The notes below the pieces were generated by a model, which searched no databases, was not told where the DNA came from, and was given only the letters and a program-made list of their open reading frames with translations. From DASSFZ01 sp036514635 (GTDB taxonomy: Bacteria; Chloroflexota; Anaerolineae; Fen-1058), in assembly GCA_036514635.1 (NCBI GenBank), contig DATBWU010000363.1, positions 1-5,684 on the forward strand: a DNA stretch of 5,684 nucleotides, read 5' to 3'. Positions 5,103 to 5,684 of the stretch are shown piece after piece. The translations under genes were made by a program, and so were the position numbers. Each line of letters opens with the position of its first letter. The first letter of the stretch is position 1.

Positions 5103-5282
5103 ATGACCACCAAGCACTCACCCGCAACGAACGCTTACCTGCAGCTGGTCGAGGCGCTGAAAAGTATTGCGGCGCTGGACGAACAGGAAGATGACGAAAC
5201 TCACGAAAGGGCCATAGAACAAATCGTGGCGATGGGAAATATCGCCCGTGCCCTCCTGCGCTCGCTCGGGGAGGACGCATGA
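5103..5282 (+). CDS. Hypothetical small phage protein, 59 aa, first gene of the rightward group
   Basis: ATG 5103 follows AGGAGG (5091-5096) with six bases between, the best ribosome binding site on this strand, so I prefer it to the longer frame from 5022. The product begins MTTKHSPATNAYLQLVEALK, has an acidic run (DEQEDDETHERA, residues 26-37) and ends IARALLRSLGEDA. It is likely helical, soluble and acidic. The A-Y-L-x-L-V-E-A-L-K and I-A-R-A-L-L pattern reminds me of the tail of short HTPGPW-type phage proteins, such as the one that begins at 5592. The TGA overlaps the next ATG as ATGA. Function unknown. Its last codons lie in a 29-bp repeat. Confidence 0.7.
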   Translation: MTTKHSPATNAYLQLVEALKSIAALDEQEDDETHERAIEQIVAMGNIARALLRSLGEDA

Positions 5283-5284
5283 CC
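5256..5284 (+). repeat. 29-bp direct repeat, copy 1
   Basis: Identical to 5569-5597. It begins CTGCGCTCGCTC and ends GACGCATGACC. It holds the last codons of the 59-aa gene (LRSLGEDA), the GGGGAGG ribosome binding site, and the ATGACC start of the next gene. Confidence 0.9.
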
Positions 5285-5518
5285 ACCAAGTACACAATTC
5301 TGCGCCGCGTTGACCATGATGCTGCCGACGTGGTGTCTATCGAGGACAACTATATGTCGGCAATGGATCAATTACTAATTCTCGGTCCTGGACATTTTTG
5401 CGAGACGCCAGACGGCGACTGGATACACGCCGATGGATTCGAGCGCGAACGGCCTAGCGAGGCGAGACGCGCTGGACTATTTCGCAAGCTGCTGAGCAAC
5501 CGCAGGGGAAACCGATGA
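5279..5518 (+). CDS. Hypothetical small phage protein, 79 aa
   Basis: ATG 5279 with GGGGAGG about four bases upstream; it overlaps the stop of the 59-aa gene by ATGA. The product begins MTTKYTILRRVDHDAADVVS, has MSAMDQLLILGPGHFCETPD (residues 26-45), GDWIHADGFE (46-55) and a basic C-terminus with RKLLSNRRGNR. The D-G-D-W and aromatic content suggest a small folded domain of strand character, but I know no family. Its first 12 bases are identical to those of the 59-aa gene. The TGA overlaps the next ATG as ATGA, so expression should be coupled. Confidence 0.65.
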   Translation: MTTKYTILRRVDHDAADVVSIEDNYMSAMDQLLILGPGHFCETPDGDWIHADGFERERPSEARRAGLFRKLLSNRRGNR

Positions 5519-5595
5519 CCACCGACAAAGCTCATTACGGAGCACGCGCAGACTTAGCCGACACAATTCTGCGCTCGCTCGGGGAGGACGCATGA
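5515..5595 (+). CDS. Tiny chimeric gene, 26 aa
   Basis: ATG 5515 with AGGGGA six bases upstream, overlapping the previous stop by ATGA, to TGA 5593-5595. The product is MTTDKAHYGARADLADTILR followed by SLGEDA. The end, LRSLGEDA plus the stop and next start, is base-for-base the same as the end of the 59-aa gene, while the start MTT resembles that of the two genes before. It may be a paralogue cut short by deletion between repeats, or a leader-type frame that passes ribosomes to the next gene. Too short for family assignment. Confidence 0.45.
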   Translation: MTTDKAHYGARADLADTILRSLGEDA

Positions 5596-5597
5596 CC
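5569..5597 (+). repeat. 29-bp direct repeat, copy 2
   Basis: Identical to 5256-5284 over all 29 bases. It holds the end of the 26-aa gene, the same ribosome binding site, and the start of the HTPGPW gene. The 14 bases ACACAATTCTGCGC at 5561-5574, overlapping its left end, also occur at 5292-5305, just after copy 1. Confidence 0.9.
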
Positions 5598-5684
5598 GCT
5601 ACCCACAAACTGGACCTCGCGCAGTTCGAGGGGCATACGCCGGGACCGTGGGAAATAGAAGTAGACAATCGTGATGGACGGTCG
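5592..5684 (+). CDS. HTPGPW-type phage protein, N-terminal 31 residues (runs off the right edge)
   Basis: ATG 5592 with GGAGG four bases upstream and ATGA overlap with the 26-aa gene. The frame is open to the end of the window: MTATHKLDLAQFEGHTPGPW (residues 1-20) then EIEVDNRDGRS. The H-T-P-G-P-W word followed by an acidic strand is one I associate with many short proteins of unknown function in phages and prophages of proteobacteria (some in the Ead/Ea22-like group). The identification is from this motif only. The rest is outside the window. Confidence 0.6.
   Translation, partial: MTATHKLDLAQFEGHTPGPWEIEVDNRDGRS

Noticed and set aside
1..5684. CRISPR array, tRNA, rRNA, complete insertion sequence or integrase attachment site
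   Set aside because: No regularly spaced repeats, cloverleaf, complete transposase or integrase gene could be seen on either strand.

Overview
The window looks like part of a tailed (Caudovirales-type) phage or prophage from a high-GC proteobacterial host. The support is a leftward block in the order small subunit, large terminase, two tiny genes, portal, together with GC-biased codon use and many short genes that overlap by ATGA. I cannot name a species. The word HTPGPW in the last gene is one I associate with accessory proteins of proteobacterial phages.

Minus strand, read right to left from about 4970. A 50-aa and an 82-aa gene overlap by ATGA (4967-4570). Seven bases further on is the N-terminal 39 codons of an IS1595-type transposase that stops inside its zinc ribbon (4562-4443), then a GTG-initiated 70-codon frame of unknown origin (4438-4226). 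A gene-poor stretch (about 4225-3735) follows, including an AT-richer patch at 3955-4225. Next come remnants of one or two Cys-containing small genes (3867-3442). The packaging module follows: an HTH-type putative small terminase (3449-2697, TTG start behind GGAGGAG), the large terminase (2660-954, Walker A, DE box, RNase H-type nuclease and a zinc-ribbon-like insertion), 54-aa and 49-aa genes (849-685, 673-524) and the N-terminal 181 residues of a portal protein that runs off the left edge.

Plus strand, from about 5040 rightward. A plausible promoter with a perfect TGCAT-A-ATGCA palindrome on its -35 box precedes four short genes (5103, 5279, 5515, 5592). Each overlaps the next by ATGA and each begins ATGACC. 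A 29-bp repeat carries the end of one gene, the ribosome binding site and the start of the next. The last gene runs off the right edge.

The terminase subunits and portal would act together in DNA packaging; the rightward genes look like accessory phage genes of unknown role. The points most worth a second look are two perfect 9-bp DnaA-box words just upstream of the small terminase start, a broken Cys-rich gene containing that site, the transposase N-terminus lodged in the operon with no room for an IS end, and the duplicated gene-junction cassette on the right. I did not find a convincing wholly new multi-gene system.
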